A DNA stretch of 64,000 nt, taken from assembly GCA_029449235.1 (NCBI GenBank), contig JANATG010000010.1, forward strand, positions 372,001 to 436,000, given 5' to 3'. This DNA is from Linnemannia schmuckeri (lineage: Eukaryota; Mortierellomycota; Mortierellomycetes; Mortierellales; Mortierellaceae). Made by a program: the position numbers and the translations under genes. Positions 12,501 to 23,851 of this stretch are shown piece after piece. Under the pieces are notes generated by a model. That model saw nothing but the letters and a program-made list of their open reading frames with translations, was not told the origin of the DNA and made no database searches. Position 1 is the stretch's first letter; each line of letters begins with the position of its first letter.

Positions 12501-13534
12501 TCTCCAGACCATGCAGGATGCTTTCAACTCGACCACCCGTTTCGGTCGCCTGCGTAAGCTCAAGATTGCTGTTGCTGGACGCCTGGTTTACATCCGTTTC
12601 TCGACCACGACTGGAGATGCCATGGGTATGAACATGATCTCGAAGGGATGCGAGCGTGCCTTGGAGGTATTAGGCGACAAGTTCCCTAGCATGTCGATTG
12701 TGTCATTGTCTGGAAACTACTGCACGGACAAGAAGCCCGCGGCGATCAACTGGATTGAGGGTCGTGGTAAGTCAGTCGTTGCCGAGGCCGTGATCCCCGG
12801 CAAGATTGTCGAGAATGTGTTGAAGACAACTGTCAAGGCCCTGGTGGAGTTGAACTTGTCCAAGAACTTGATTGGATCTGCAATGGCTGGAGCAATGGGA
12901 GGATTCAACGCCCACGCGGCCAACATCTTGACGGCGGTCTATTTGGCGACTGGTCAGGACCCCGCCCAGAACGTCGAGTCGTCCAACTGTATAACGTTGA
13001 TGAAGGCTGTTAACAACGACCAAGACCTGTTGATCAGCTGCACGATGCCCTCGATTGAGGTCGGTACCTTGGGAGGTGGAACTGCCTTGCCTCCTCAAGC
13101 GTCGATGTTGGAGATGCTGGGTGTCCGTGGTTCGCACCCCGAGACCCCCGGAGCAAATGCCCAGCGTCTGGCACGCATTATTTGCGCTGGTGTCATGGCT
13201 GGTGAGCTCTCCCTTTGCGCTGCCCTCGCTGGTAAGTTTTTTTTCTGTATTGTTTAACATTCATGTTGCTACTATTACCGTGAACAAGCAATTGACATTT
13301 TTGGCTTTTTTTATTTTTCTATGTCTAATAGCTGGACACCTCGTCAAGTCGCATATGGCGCATAACCGAGCCCAGCCAGCAGCCATCACCGCCGGTCCTG
13401 CCACAACATCATCATCAACAACAACGACAACAACTACAACAACATCCTCTTCTTCCTCCACAGCATCACCATCCACAGCATTACTCCCAGCATCATCAGT
13501 AGCACCCATCCTTGGATCCTGCATCAAGTCATAA
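9548..13534 (+). CDS. HMG1: 3-hydroxy-3-methylglutaryl-CoA reductase with sterol-sensing domain
   Basis: Exons 9548-10414, 10648-13231 and 13332-13534 join in phase to give 1217 aa. The enzyme makes mevalonate from HMG-CoA with two NADPH, the committed step of sterol and isoprenoid synthesis, at the ER membrane. The N-terminal half has a first hydrophobic segment near residue 55. A sterol-sensing-type membrane block follows from about residue 290, including the motif VGYERAYT, and a further membrane segment precedes a Ser/Thr/Pro-rich linker. The catalytic domain carries all four catalytic residues: Glu852 (EGCLVAS), Lys984 (TDKKPAA), Asp1060 (TGQDPAQ) and His1158 (VKSHMAHNR). The residue aligned with the AMPK-phosphorylated Ser872 of human HMGCR is Ala1164, so that control site is absent. 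The C-terminus ends in about 50 Thr/Ser-rich residues. Confidence 0.97.
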
Positions 13535-14464
13535 ATCCATAAACAAACCTCAGGAAAGAAAGGAGCGAGCGCTTTGTTTCAATCGCAGCCTTTGTCTTGT
13601 GTTTATTAGATAGTACTCCCCACTCCAAAAGAAAACCGCAATACATTTTCAATTGTGTCTGTAGCATTGTGCATTTTCTGAGGGCTTGTTATGATTTCGA
13701 TTCCAATGTGGAGCCTAAAAAAAAAAAAAAAGTGAATTCTGATTTGGTCGTCCTTTGTCTTTTCTTTCTCTTTTCTCTCTCTTCGCATTTTACTCCAACG
13801 GCTCTTTAAACACACAAGACATACACATACACATTCACACGCGTCATCGTTCTCACCCTCCCTCCTCTCTCTTTTCTCTTTCTCTCCCCCTTCTCTCTCG
13901 CGCGTGCACTCGATGTCTCCAAGGAGTTTAAAAAGAGGAGCTAACGAAAAGAGGACGGAAGGAGAGACAGAAATGGACGAGAAAAAAAAGAGTAAAAGAG
14001 CCAGAGGAGAAAAAAGGAGAGGGCTGTCTACAGCTAGCCAGTTAGGCCAAGTCGCTATCGAAATTCTCATATTGAATTATAGACCGTTGAATGTCATGGC
14101 TGTGGCTATTGAGGCATTTGACACACACTTCATTCAAACATTCAACATACGAACTTACGTCCAGATTATTAGGCCGGGATCGATACATTGTTCTTGGACG
14201 ACCCTTCTTCTCTCGTACCCATATTCTCCTTTCTCTTTTCTTCTTCACTTTTTCTCTCTCTCTTCCTCTTCTTACCCACTTTCTCATCTTTCTTAAACCC
14301 CTCTTTTCCTTAGCTCTCTTCTTTCTTCTTTCTCCTCTTCTTTCTTCTTTCTCCTCTTCTTTCACGTTCTTACTCTCTTGTTCTACACCCTGCCTTGCCC
14401 ACTTCTCTCCTCTCTCTCTCTCGCTCATCATTTTACTTACACCACTAAATCCTAACTACAAAAC
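13535..14464. other. Intergenic region with C/T-rich leader
   Basis: 930 bases between two + strand genes. The first part is the HMG-CoA reductase 3' flank with a 14-A run near 13718. From about 14200 to 14440 the + strand is strongly pyrimidine-rich, including a roughly 20-bp direct repeat of ttctttcttctttctcctc type near 14325-14361. This is probably the leader of the next gene. No RNA gene was recognised. Confidence 0.45.
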
Positions 14465-17400
14465 ATGGCGCTGTCATCATCCAATTACCCTGGCCTATCC
14501 CACCCCATGTCATCCTTCCTCTCCTCCCTGGAGTACCGCTCTTCCTCCTCCATCACTGACACCCTATCTTCCTTATCCACAACTACCACAGCAACAGCAA
14601 CAGGCCCTGTCACAACATCTTCTCATCCTCTACCTCAACAACAGAAATCACAAGAACAACACACACTCATTCCTACCCATATCAACAACAACAACAGCAA
14701 CAGCATCGAGGACGAAAACGACCAGTTCCAACAATGCGACTCCTTTATGGGATTGTTGAACTTGCTCAATTCTGACCTCGTAGGCGCACAGACCATTAAT
14801 TCCGCCACCGTCACCAACAGTAGCAATGCCATCGCGTCATCGAGCAACACAAACCTATGGACGGCTCTTGACGGTGGCAATGGTTCAGACTGGGAGAGCG
14901 AGCAATTGCGGTCGCTTCTGAACTTGTCGGATCAGGATATGGATTTTTTCCAGGATGGTATTTATCATGGGCTTGTTGACGCGGATGACGCCGGCTCTTC
15001 AGTAGGTCCTCCTGGTCAACAGTCGCTTCTTGCGAGTGGTGATCTTTCAACAACAGTTGGGCCGATGATGCACCAGCACGGATCCTTGAATGCCCAACAC
15101 CAGTACCAGCAGCAACTTCTCCTCCATCAGCAACAACAACAGCAAAAGCAACATCGGCAGAGTCCATTTGAAAACACCGCCGCTAGCACCGCTCTTCGTC
15201 GCCACAGCAGAACGCCCCTCATAAACTCACGCCAGCCTTCATACATGACATCCTCGATTCCACCACCACCAGTACTACCACTATCAGCAGCGGCCGAGAT
15301 TAAGAGACCCGATACCAAGGAATCATTTATCCACCCGGGGTTCTACTCTCTCCCCAGTCCCTCCCAACAACATCAACGCTCATCTTCTCAGCAGCAGCAG
15401 CAGCAGTCTCAGCAGCTGAGGACGCCGGTGAAGATGGGTATAAAGCGTTCTTTCCAGGAGGACGACTTTTGCCCTACTACCATCACCGCTACTACCTCCT
15501 CCTCCCTGTCATCCTTATCCTCGTCCTCGTCGTCGCATCGTCAATATCATCATCATGGAGCCATGATGAAGGGTATAGATCTTCGCCGCCATTCTGTTGA
15601 TGGATACCATGTTGCCGCTAAGGCCGCCGCCGCTACTACTGCAAAGTCTACGGGGGGATCAACATCCCCAGCGCCCCCACATGCATGGGTTTATTCCACA
15701 CCACCCAAGACTCCCAACAACCTCCCCACCTCCATGTTCCACGCGCATGGACACCCACACGCGCGGGCCTCGACAGTTGACTACTCGCAAGTCCCGCCTG
15801 GACAGCCCTTCATGACGACTAACGCACACGTCGTCGCATCTCCTCTCATGAGCCACCACCAGTACAACGCGAATGGGGCTAAGGATAGTAATCCTGGATC
15901 GTCACCCTTCCAACCTACTGTCCACTTTGTTCGGTCCCTATCCTCTCCCGCTGGTACAAAACTCTCTGCTGCTTCTGCGTTCAACAGTTCCCCTACCACC
16001 TCTACAACCAGCTCCAGTGGAAGTAACAGCAACTCAGGAACACCCAAAAAGCGTCGTGCGTCCAAATTTCGCATGGATTCTACATTATCCCACGCGACTG
16101 CAACCGCAGGGATAATACCATTTGACTCGGCAGCATTGCTGTCACACTTTGGCCTAGTCAACACTCTACCTCCACCCTTACAGCAACAACACCCTCATAC
16201 TCAATCGCTTGGTTTCCAGCATAACCAGCCTCAACCGGAACACGCGATCTTGTTCCAGCAACAACAACAACAACAGCTCCAAGCTGCTATCCGTCGACAG
16301 CAACAGCAACAGCAACAACAGCAGCAGCATCAGCATCAGCAGTTTGCAGCAGCAGCCGCAGCGGCGATTGGTGCCGCTGGTGGTAACCGTAGTGGGACTA
16401 AGTCTATCGTCGGCCAGCAGAACGCACACACCTTCCTGATGCAGCACCTCGTCTCTGACCCCCGCCTTGCCGCCGCCTCCGCCGCCACTGCCGCTGCCGC
16501 AGGCCTGGCAGGCGCTACACCCTTAACTTCCACTAAAATGCAAGGGCAACAAGGGCTGCACTCATCAGCAGCAACAACGTACCGCAGGAACCCCGGAGAA
16601 GTGCCCTCGAGCACCTTACCGCCAGACCACTTCATCTTCCAAGAGGCCACACTTCTGAACCGTCAGCGTCAACAGGCTGCTCAACAGTATCATGCACAGC
16701 AGCAGCAGCAGGCGAAACAGGCTCAACAGGCGAAACAGCAAGCCCAGCAACAGGGTAGTGGGCGTACGCGCTCGAATTCTGTTGTTCCAACTACGACTGC
16801 AGGCGTGCAGGTAGGGTCGATGGCCTCGGATTCGGGTGGTAAGCTGGCGGCATCAAGACGTCGTTCGGAGCCCGTTAGCCTCTATCAACAGCACCAACAG
16901 CAGCAACATCAGCAGCAGTTTCGTCTCCTCCAGGCGCAGCAGGCTCAGCAATACCAACATCAACAACTGCATTCAAAATCACAATCGGAACAAGGCCGTT
17001 CAATTAAAGATCATCAACAGCGCCCTCACCACCACCATCAACAATGTCATCAACAACAACAACAACGTTTGGCAAAGGTTGTCGAAGCCAACTCGCTCTT
17101 TTCTTCTCCTATCTCTACAAGCTCCTCGTCTTCACCCGCCTCATCCTCCGCCGCCTGCGAGTCAGCGATCCCCTGCGGCCCTGTTATTACTCTTGAAACG
17201 ACATCTGCCGCCGCCGCTGAAGATGTTACTGTTCGCGATGTCAATGATGTGGGAAAGAAGCCCCCACAATCGGAGGTCGGATTCGACATGTCGTCGATCG
17301 CGACCGCTACAAAGGCTGTCGAAGCCAGCAGTACCACTTCTACACCTGTCACTGAGCAGAAGACATATCAGGATACAAAAGCAGCGACCGTCGGCCCTAA

Positions 17401-17764
17401 TACAGATTCCGAGATACCCCTCATCACCACCATCACGGTAGAGGAGGGCAATCTCAAGTCCGAGTCCGCACAGGCGGACATCAAGTCCATCGAAGAAAAG
17501 CCAGAGCAGCAAGTCACCGAGGAGGATATCAAGCAGGAGGTTGAAGAAGAGAAATATGAAGATGAAGAGGAAAAGGAGGAACCACTATTGGCGGCAAAAG
17601 CTTTCGCAAAGAGTTTGACAACCGTCACCACAACCCTGGATCCAGCAGCGACACAACTGATGGACCAACTGCGACTCCAGGAGTACCTTCGCGTTTCCGT
17701 CTCGACTTCCCTCCCCATCGGTACCCCTACAACCACAATGTTGGGGGACTCAAGAAGTAAATAG
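14465..17764 (+). CDS. Large Gln/His/Ser-rich protein, function unknown
   Basis: Single uninterrupted frame of 1099 codons with a good start context (caaaacATGg). It is dominated by low-complexity tracts: Ser/Thr in the N-terminus, CAG/CAA-encoded poly-Gln near 15124-15150, 16258-16345 and 16670-16760, and poly-Ala next to the Gln tract near 16345. Short ordered-looking islands remain: an acidic/hydrophobic N-terminal segment (SLLNLSDQDMDFFQDGIY) that could be an activation region, a basic cluster KKRRASKFRMD near residue 530, and an acidic C-terminus with EEDIKQEVEEEK, where IKQE is a sumoylation-type motif. This composition is typical of fungal transcriptional regulators, but no DNA-binding domain is recognisable, so that remains a guess. 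Confidence 0.75.
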   Translation: MALSSSNYPGLSHPMSSFLSSLEYRSSSSITDTLSSLSTTTTATATGPVTTSSHPLPQQQKSQEQHTLIPTHINNNNSNSIEDENDQFQQCDSFMGLLNLLNSDLVGAQTINSATVTNSSNAIASSSNTNLWTALDGGNGSDWESEQLRSLLNLSDQDMDFFQDGIYHGLVDADDAGSSVGPPGQQSLLASGDLSTTVGPMMHQHGSLNAQHQYQQQLLLHQQQQQQKQHRQSPFENTAASTALRRHSRTPLINSRQPSYMTSSIPPPPVLPLSAAAEIKRPDTKESFIHPGFYSLPSPSQQHQRSSSQQQQQQSQQLRTPVKMGIKRSFQEDDFCPTTITATTSSSLSSLSSSSSSHRQYHHHGAMMKGIDLRRHSVDGYHVAAKAAAATTAKSTGGSTSPAPPHAWVYSTPPKTPNNLPTSMFHAHGHPHARASTVDYSQVPPGQPFMTTNAHVVASPLMSHHQYNANGAKDSNPGSSPFQPTVHFVRSLSSPAGTKLSAASAFNSSPTTSTTSSSGSNSNSGTPKKRRASKFRMDSTLSHATATAGIIPFDSAALLSHFGLVNTLPPPLQQQHPHTQSLGFQHNQPQPEHAILFQQQQQQQLQAAIRRQQQQQQQQQQHQHQQFAAAAAAAIGAAGGNRSGTKSIVGQQNAHTFLMQHLVSDPRLAAASAATAAAAGLAGATPLTSTKMQGQQGLHSSAATTYRRNPGEVPSSTLPPDHFIFQEATLLNRQRQQAAQQYHAQQQQQAKQAQQAKQQAQQQGSGRTRSNSVVPTTTAGVQVGSMASDSGGKLAASRRRSEPVSLYQQHQQQQHQQQFRLLQAQQAQQYQHQQLHSKSQSEQGRSIKDHQQRPHHHHQQCHQQQQQRLAKVVEANSLFSSPISTSSSSSPASSSAACESAIPCGPVITLETTSAAAAEDVTVRDVNDVGKKPPQSEVGFDMSSIATATKAVEASSTTSTPVTEQKTYQDTKAATVGPNTDSEIPLITTITVEEGNLKSESAQADIKSIEEKPEQQVTEEDIKQEVEEEKYEDEEEKEEPLLAAKAFAKSLTTVTTTLDPAATQLMDQLRLQEYLRVSVSTSLPIGTPTTTMLGDSRSK

Positions 17765-17871
17765 TCGACCCATAGTTTAAAAACGCCATATATATATATT
17801 TTTAATTCAGAAAACTTATGTGTAAAAATGACAAGGACGAACATAAAAAGAACGGGACCACAGAGATTGAT
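17765..17871. other. Convergent intergenic gap
   Basis: Only 107 bases separate the stop codons of the + strand Gln-rich gene and the - strand Ndc10-like gene. It includes an atatatatatttttaat stretch that may serve 3'-end formation for one or both. Confidence 0.4.
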
Positions 17872-20800
17872 TTACGGCCTCAATTTCCCATGGATGTCAG
17901 ATCCAGAAGCCGTAGAAGCAGCAGAGACAGAGGAAGCCATTCTGCTTCGCAGCGGCAATGTGTCAGCACGAAGCCTCGACCCCGCGCCCGTCCGACTAAA
18001 CAAATCCTGATACTGCTGATGCTGCTGGTGCATAGGCGAAAGCGGAGGCGGCGACGCCATCCCCATCGCAGGTGACCTCGACCCCACCGAACTCGCTCCT
18101 ATCGATGCCCCAGCCGCAAACTTGGCTGCCTCGTTCCTGGCAATCATAGTCCAGAGGCCATGCATAGACTGTTCGATCTGAAGTACCTTATTGTCCAGAA
18201 GCTCCACCGACTCGATCGCCACCGCCGCATAGTCGAGGATCTCTTGTTCCTCTTGTTCGAGTGAGGCCAGTTGTCTCCGGAGATCTTGGATCCCTTGACG
18301 GAGACTTGATGATTCACAGCTACCGCTACTGATGCTGTGCCTCCTATTCCTATCCCTGATGATGTTGTTATGGTTGTTGTTCGAAGTGAGGAAGGTAGTC
18401 GCCATGGTGGTAGTGGCTGGGTGGTCGTGGATGACTGAAGGAGATGTAGAACAAGCGGCTGCTGTACTGCTGATGTTGCCGCCGTTCTTCCAGCTGCTGA
18501 AGCTACCGTTGAGAGCACGAAAGATGTCGTAGTTGCCCCGGGAGACAACTCGGGACCTGGGTGCAGAGGCAGTGGGTGTTGAGAGGACATGGGGCTCAGG
18601 CGTACGAGACAATGACGACTGTCGATGGTTCTCTTCAGTCAACTCCCTGTTCGCTCGCTCAAGAGCTGCCACCTTATCCCGGAGGTTCTGGTTCTCTCGG
18701 TGAAGTCGATCAGCGTCATCCTTGGTACTGCTGCTAGTGTTATTTCTGACGACTTCGTCAGTGTTCGCGTCCATATCGACGTCTATAGTCGCGTCTATGC
18801 CCATGCTGGTATCATTGTCTCGCGAAATAGTGTCAGTCGGAAACGTTGTTGCAGACGCTGGTGTTGGAAGCTCAGACTCCTGCCTCTCCATCTGTTCCAG
18901 GGATGCCACCCTAGCACACAGTTCTTGGATCACTTCTAGAAGACTGTCTGTCTCGTTTTGCTGATCATGAGAATCGGCGGCGACAGAAACTCGCACAGCA
19001 TCTGTCGAAGGAGACAGGTCCGAAGTTAAGGATTTACTCTGATCCTTTTTGCCTTTCCTCGTGACTGGACGGTTGGTGGTGGTTTTAGTAGTAGACATAG
19101 TTTTCGTTGTTGTTGAGGATGCGTGGTTGGTCTCCCGAACCTCTAAGCTCTGCATCACATCATCCTCCACCGGCTCATAGACTTCCATTGATACTTTCGC
19201 CTTCACTACCGGATCTGCAGCCATCGCTTCTCGGAGCTGTGCGGCGAATTCCCGGAAAGCCGGTGAGGACAGGACAGGGTGCCTGACAGCAAACGCATGA
19301 TCGAATCCCGTCTTCCTCACCCCATCCTCTTCAGTCTCACAGGCCACCATGGCTGCAAAATCCTGCAGGATGACCTTGCGGAGCCCAGCCACAAACAGCA
19401 AGTGTCGAATTAGGGGGTAGTCCACTTTATAGTACTCGATGTCTTTATCCTTTTCTGGAAGCCGGTTTGTGGTCTCGGGTCGATCCATCATGATGTTCTC
19501 GACCCACATCTTCCAGTCGGCACTGTCGTCATAGAAATCCTCAATAAAAGGGAATAGTTGTCGTTGAAGCTCTGGTGGTGGGAGGACTCTGTTCCGTGGG
19601 AGGCGAAACACGGATGGTTGTGAAAGTGTTGTTGTCAATATAATGGGAGGTATTTTCCTGTTGCCGTTTTGTTGTCGATTTGGTGATGGGTTCAAGAGGT
19701 CAAAGAAGGAGCGGTATGATCTCTCTTCTACATTAGCCTCAATAATCTCTGCAAAGAGTGCAGCCGAGTTCGCCCCTCCATCTTGTTCTGAGCTGAGTGT
19801 GGAAGTATTTCGTAATAAAACGTTAATGATCCTGAACCCACTGCACGATGCCATGAAGAAAGGGAATCCTATGTTGCTCGGCGAGAGGTGGTGGTACTTG
19901 CCTAGTATTCTCTCCCGCTTTCGGTGCATCTTTCAACAGCTCAATAGGTTCAGTCGCCCAGTCGTCATTGTTAAAATCTGGGAACGACTTCTTCTCCTAT
20001 ATCAACAAACATAAGATCATTAACGACTGAAGTGTAAAATGAGCCTGCGAGATACATTCGATCAAGCAAAAAAAAAAAAAAAAAAAAAAAGGTGGAAGAG
20101 AGTCACCACATACCGTCCATTTCCCAAGGAGGAAGAAAGCGAGCGCGCCGACAGGACAGATCTGCATGTCTTCTTCCCGAAGGAAAATCGAGTATCGTAA
20201 ACTGTCACCGTAAGGCTTCCTGAAATCAATCATCACGGCGACTCCTTGTGTTGGTATCTGATTGTCGTCGTCTGAGCGTATTTGGAGATGATAAAGTTGC
20301 GGTGGTACGAGGGTCGCCAAGTCATTTCGAGAGTCGGTCTCAAAGAAACCAAATGCCAGACGTAATCGTTCCCGATGCGCAATCATCCATGAGTGCCCCC
20401 GCGAAGAATGTTTCGTCTGAGGATTCCATAGTGATTTCATGACCATTTTGAGTTGGATCATAGATGGTTCCTTGCTTTTATTGATGGTCTGAGCATTCTC
20501 TTGCTGCACATCTTTCTGCTGCACATCTTCCTGTTGCATATCTTCCGGCTGTATATCTTCCTGCTGCACATCTTCCTTCTGTACATCTTTCTGCTTCTCG
20601 TACTCCTGCAGGTTATCTTCACGAAGAAGTTCTTGATGCTCAACCTCACGGTGATAAGCGTCCTGTTGCTCGGCCTCCTGTTGCTCGGCCTCCTGTTGCT
20701 CGGCCTCCTGTTGCTCGGCCTCCTGTTGCTCGGCCTCCTGTTGCTCGGCCTTTTGTTGCTCGGCTTCCTGTTGAGCAGTCTTCTGGTTCTCATTCTGCTG

Positions 20801-23304
20801 GCGCTCTTCCTCTCGGGGCAAAACCTGGCCATCAGGAGTAACAATCCGTGGTAGCCCAGGGCTTTCCTTCAGCCTATTGCATGATAATAGGCTGTGTGAA
20901 ACACAGAGAGGAGTTAAATTTCTAAAGCCAGAAGTCGTCGACAAGCACCGATACGTACTGGCCAGGAAGCTCATATGCCTGTATTATCCACTCACAGCTT
21001 CTCATAATCACTCATGATGCCATCAATTGTGGTTTTTGCTAGATCACTAGTGACGTTCGGCTTCACCTTCTCAAGGTTGCACTGGTCCATGTAAAACGCT
21101 CGGACAGCCGTCAGAACCCCCCGAACTGTTCCCTTGGACGCACGACGGGCACTGCCTCCTTTGAGGATATTCACAATGAAGGGCTTGATGCAGAGATGAG
21201 GATTGTCCTTGTCGTAATACTCATCCCGTGCTGTGAGTTCTCGTGCGAAAGCGACAAACTTTTCCGCAGTGACTCTGTGTCCATCAGCGTATCTCTTCCT
21301 GATGCACCACTCCTGTGTCATGTATTAGAACGAAGGGCCGAATGCTTGTGTTAGTGAGACGCGAGGAGCACATCGCTAGGCAATGTAATTACAGTGAGCA
21401 AACTCTTCCAGTCTTACCTTCCAGTGCGTTTGGTGAGTGAGGTGGTGCCGTTGAGTGGTGCCTGCAAAAACGTAATGAGGGTCCAGACTCTGCGAAACCG
21501 GAGACAGCGCCCGACCACTCCTCTTGCTTCCGCTCTTCTTCTTGGGTTTTTTATCCTTGCTAGCCTCCTGTTCGTTTTCACTTTGCTGTCTACTCTCCTG
21601 TACTGACGGTGCGGTCGGCGGTACAGTCGATGAGGCTTCAGTTTCTTTCCTCGAGGACTCTTCCTGTACAGGGCTCCCTTCGCGACTCACGTTGGCTAAA
21701 ATAGCGGTGAATGGTAAACAAGCGTAAAGAGTTGGAAAAAAAAAATATTCAATGTGATGCCCGCAGTAGCGGAGTAAATGATTACCAGAAGCAAGGCATG
21801 TCCATTGTGCTCGTTATTATTACCTCCGTCCATGTTTTCCTCGTCAGCGTCATCATCGCCGTTATCTTCCTCCTCCTCCTCATCATCATCGCCATCACCA
21901 ACTGTCGTCAAAGTGGTATAGCTGAGACTAATAAGAAAAAAAAAAGAAGTTTGTCAGCTGGCAGTTCCAATAAACAGAAAGCAAGTCTAAGCAGGACAGC
22001 GAGTATAGAACTGCAATTTCTGTCGATTGGTTTGTCACGTTGTATCAACTTACAGATTCTCATACTCACTCAAGATCATCTCAACCTCGGGGTTTCCCAG
22101 ACTGTCATTGGGAATGATCCCGTCCACAAGGCATTGTTCTTTGTAAAGGGATCGCACGGCTTTCATATAAGCTTCCAGGGTTGCTAACGAGACTCGACGG
22201 ATGTCACGGCCGTCGCGGGATATGACAATGAGAGGCTTAATGCTGAGACGTGGGATGTCGATATCCGTGTAGGATTGCGGGGCCGTGAGTTCCCTGAGGT
22301 AAGAAACAAACTTCTCGCGCGTCACCCAGTCTCCATCGGAAAACTCTTTGCGAATGCACCATTCCTACAAGCCCACATGGTAAAGAGGTATGCATTATCA
22401 GCAAAGAAGATGGCGTTGCAAGAATATAGGCACAATGCGTCAATAATCCATCTCTCACCTACCTTCCAGTGCGTTTGATATTGTACATGGGACCTCCCAG
22501 GGTGACTCTTGTTGCTTGGTCGAAGTCGCACTTCGGAATGCCGTGATCTGCTTTCACACACCGCCTCCGCTCTCCTTCCAACTTCCGTTTCCTTTGCGGT
22601 TGTAGTCGTAGTCGAAGTTGTAGTCGTAGTTGCGGTCGTGGTTGCGGTCGTAGTTGCGGTTGCATAGCTCACGCTGTTGCTTGGTTCACGACGGGTATCT
22701 CGCTCCTGAGGGTCGTTCTGTAGAGCTGCTATTATGGATGCTATGGTAGGCCTGATGTAGGTTGCTGACGAGGATGAAGGCGAAGTCCAAGATTCTCTCT
22801 TCCGTGGTTGTTCTTCCTCTGCATTCTTTCTCTTTAGAGTGGGAGTAGATTCTATTATGATGGTCCAAAGGCAATAAAACAAGCTCATGTTAGAGGATTC
22901 TTACGCCTTGCAGCCAACGTAGCGGAGTGAATTGCTTCTGGTTATTACATGCTGCTATCAAGTCCTGTGATTTTACCTTTATTAATCGCATCGTGATAAC
23001 TCCCTATTCGTTGCTGCCCCTTGTCGCCGTTGCTAGTTGTTATTACTGTCGTTGTTGGATAAGACCACATGCCATGTTGAAAGGCTATCGGAGACTGAAG
23101 TGAAATAGCTCTGAGCGTTGCGGCAACTATAAAATGAAAACGCGTGTTTTAATACCCCAGGGACGTTTGACAACCAGCTAATCATCTTTGCGGTAAAAGC
23201 ATATGGACGCAGCTTGGTCACTCTCTACCTTCTGGAGCTGGGCTTTGAGAACGAGAAAGTGTGAGGTCAATTGCCATCGCGTCGTTTTTTGGCGACTGCG
23301 ACAT
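17872..23304 (-). CDS. Ndc10_II / Crypton-recombinase-like DNA-binding protein with duplicated N-terminal arm
   Basis: Ten exons, all phase-consistent, give 1466 aa: 23304-23229, 23126-22977, 22851-22463, 22364-22054, 21927-21824, 21695-21418, 21312-20996, 20873-20114, 19996-19902 and 19792-17872. The ninth intron uses a GC donor (AG|GCAAGT). A helical arm of tyrosine-recombinase type, starting QTHWK-EWCIRK, occurs twice: residues 206-308 and 437-541. The copies are joined by an acidic linker. Residues about 700-830 resemble the Ndc10 domain II core (ICPVGALAFFLLGKW, then FPDFNNDDW). Residues about 886-970 carry LRKVILQD and the block LQRQLFPFIEDF. A coiled coil lies near 1341-1391. The family binds DNA (the kinetochore protein Ndc10) and derives from Crypton tyrosine recombinases. 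The RGE-type catalytic Arg and the RRxGRW...Y region are not visible, so recombinase activity is unlikely. Confidence 0.7.
20661..20775 (-). repeat. 15-bp coding minisatellite
   Basis: Between seven and eight near-perfect copies of a 15-bp unit (tcctgttgctcggcc on +) encode repeated AEQQE on the minus strand, inside exon 8 of the Ndc10-like gene. A second, more degenerate Gln/Glu/Asp repeat with the pattern QQEDVQQKD lies next to it at about 20500-20600. Confidence 0.9.
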
Positions 23305-23851
23305 TGTTCCAGGAGGGTTAAATCGGCGTTAATTGGGAGATGCTTTAGACTGTAAGAAAGGGTAGTCAATGAGAGCGAGAAGAAGCACGAGAACAACGAA
23401 TGATTTTTTTTAATCGGCGAGAAGAGGGGATGGTGATTGCGATGATTGTTACTCTGGAAAAGAGGAAAGAGGGGGTTCGAACTGAAAAAGAAATAGAAAA
23501 AAAAAAAAAACGAAAGCGCGTGGAGGATTGCGACTGCTTTTTCAGGGGTCCAAGGGTCCAAGCGCCACGATCATCCATCAGTCCACTATCAAGACAAAAA
23601 CATTGTCCAAAGCACCTCTTCGGTGCTATGTCAGTGCTCAGCGAAGAAAGGAGCCTGGTATCTGGCGATCTTGATCTGGGTACCCACGGATGAAACTTAC
23701 ATCGGTTTCAGAGCACAGGCCAGACAATGGAAACAGCCTTTATTTTCCCGACAGAGGCTACGACCGCGAGACCGCTTTCCCATTGGCCGCATAATTTCCT
23801 ACGAAAAGATTCTACCTGCACAGTCAAAAGATCCTACTGGCTCTATTATCC
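23305..23851. other. Intergenic region upstream of the Ndc10-like gene
   Basis: About 550 bases separate the start codon of the intact gene from the 3' end of the decayed paralogue upstream. It contains a 14-A run near 23500. No gene or tRNA is supported. It presumably holds the promoter of the intact copy. Confidence 0.4.

Noticed and set aside
20661..20775. Regular short repeats resembling a CRISPR-like array
   Set aside because: Direct tandem coding repeat without spacers, in a eukaryotic exon.
22050..23304. First arm block as a separate truncated gene
   Set aside because: All exon phases continue through the acidic exon at 21927-21824 into the second block, so one gene is simpler.
23470..23485. 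ggttcgaact resembling a tRNA B box
   Set aside because: No A box, no acceptor-stem pairing and no terminator at the expected distances on either strand.
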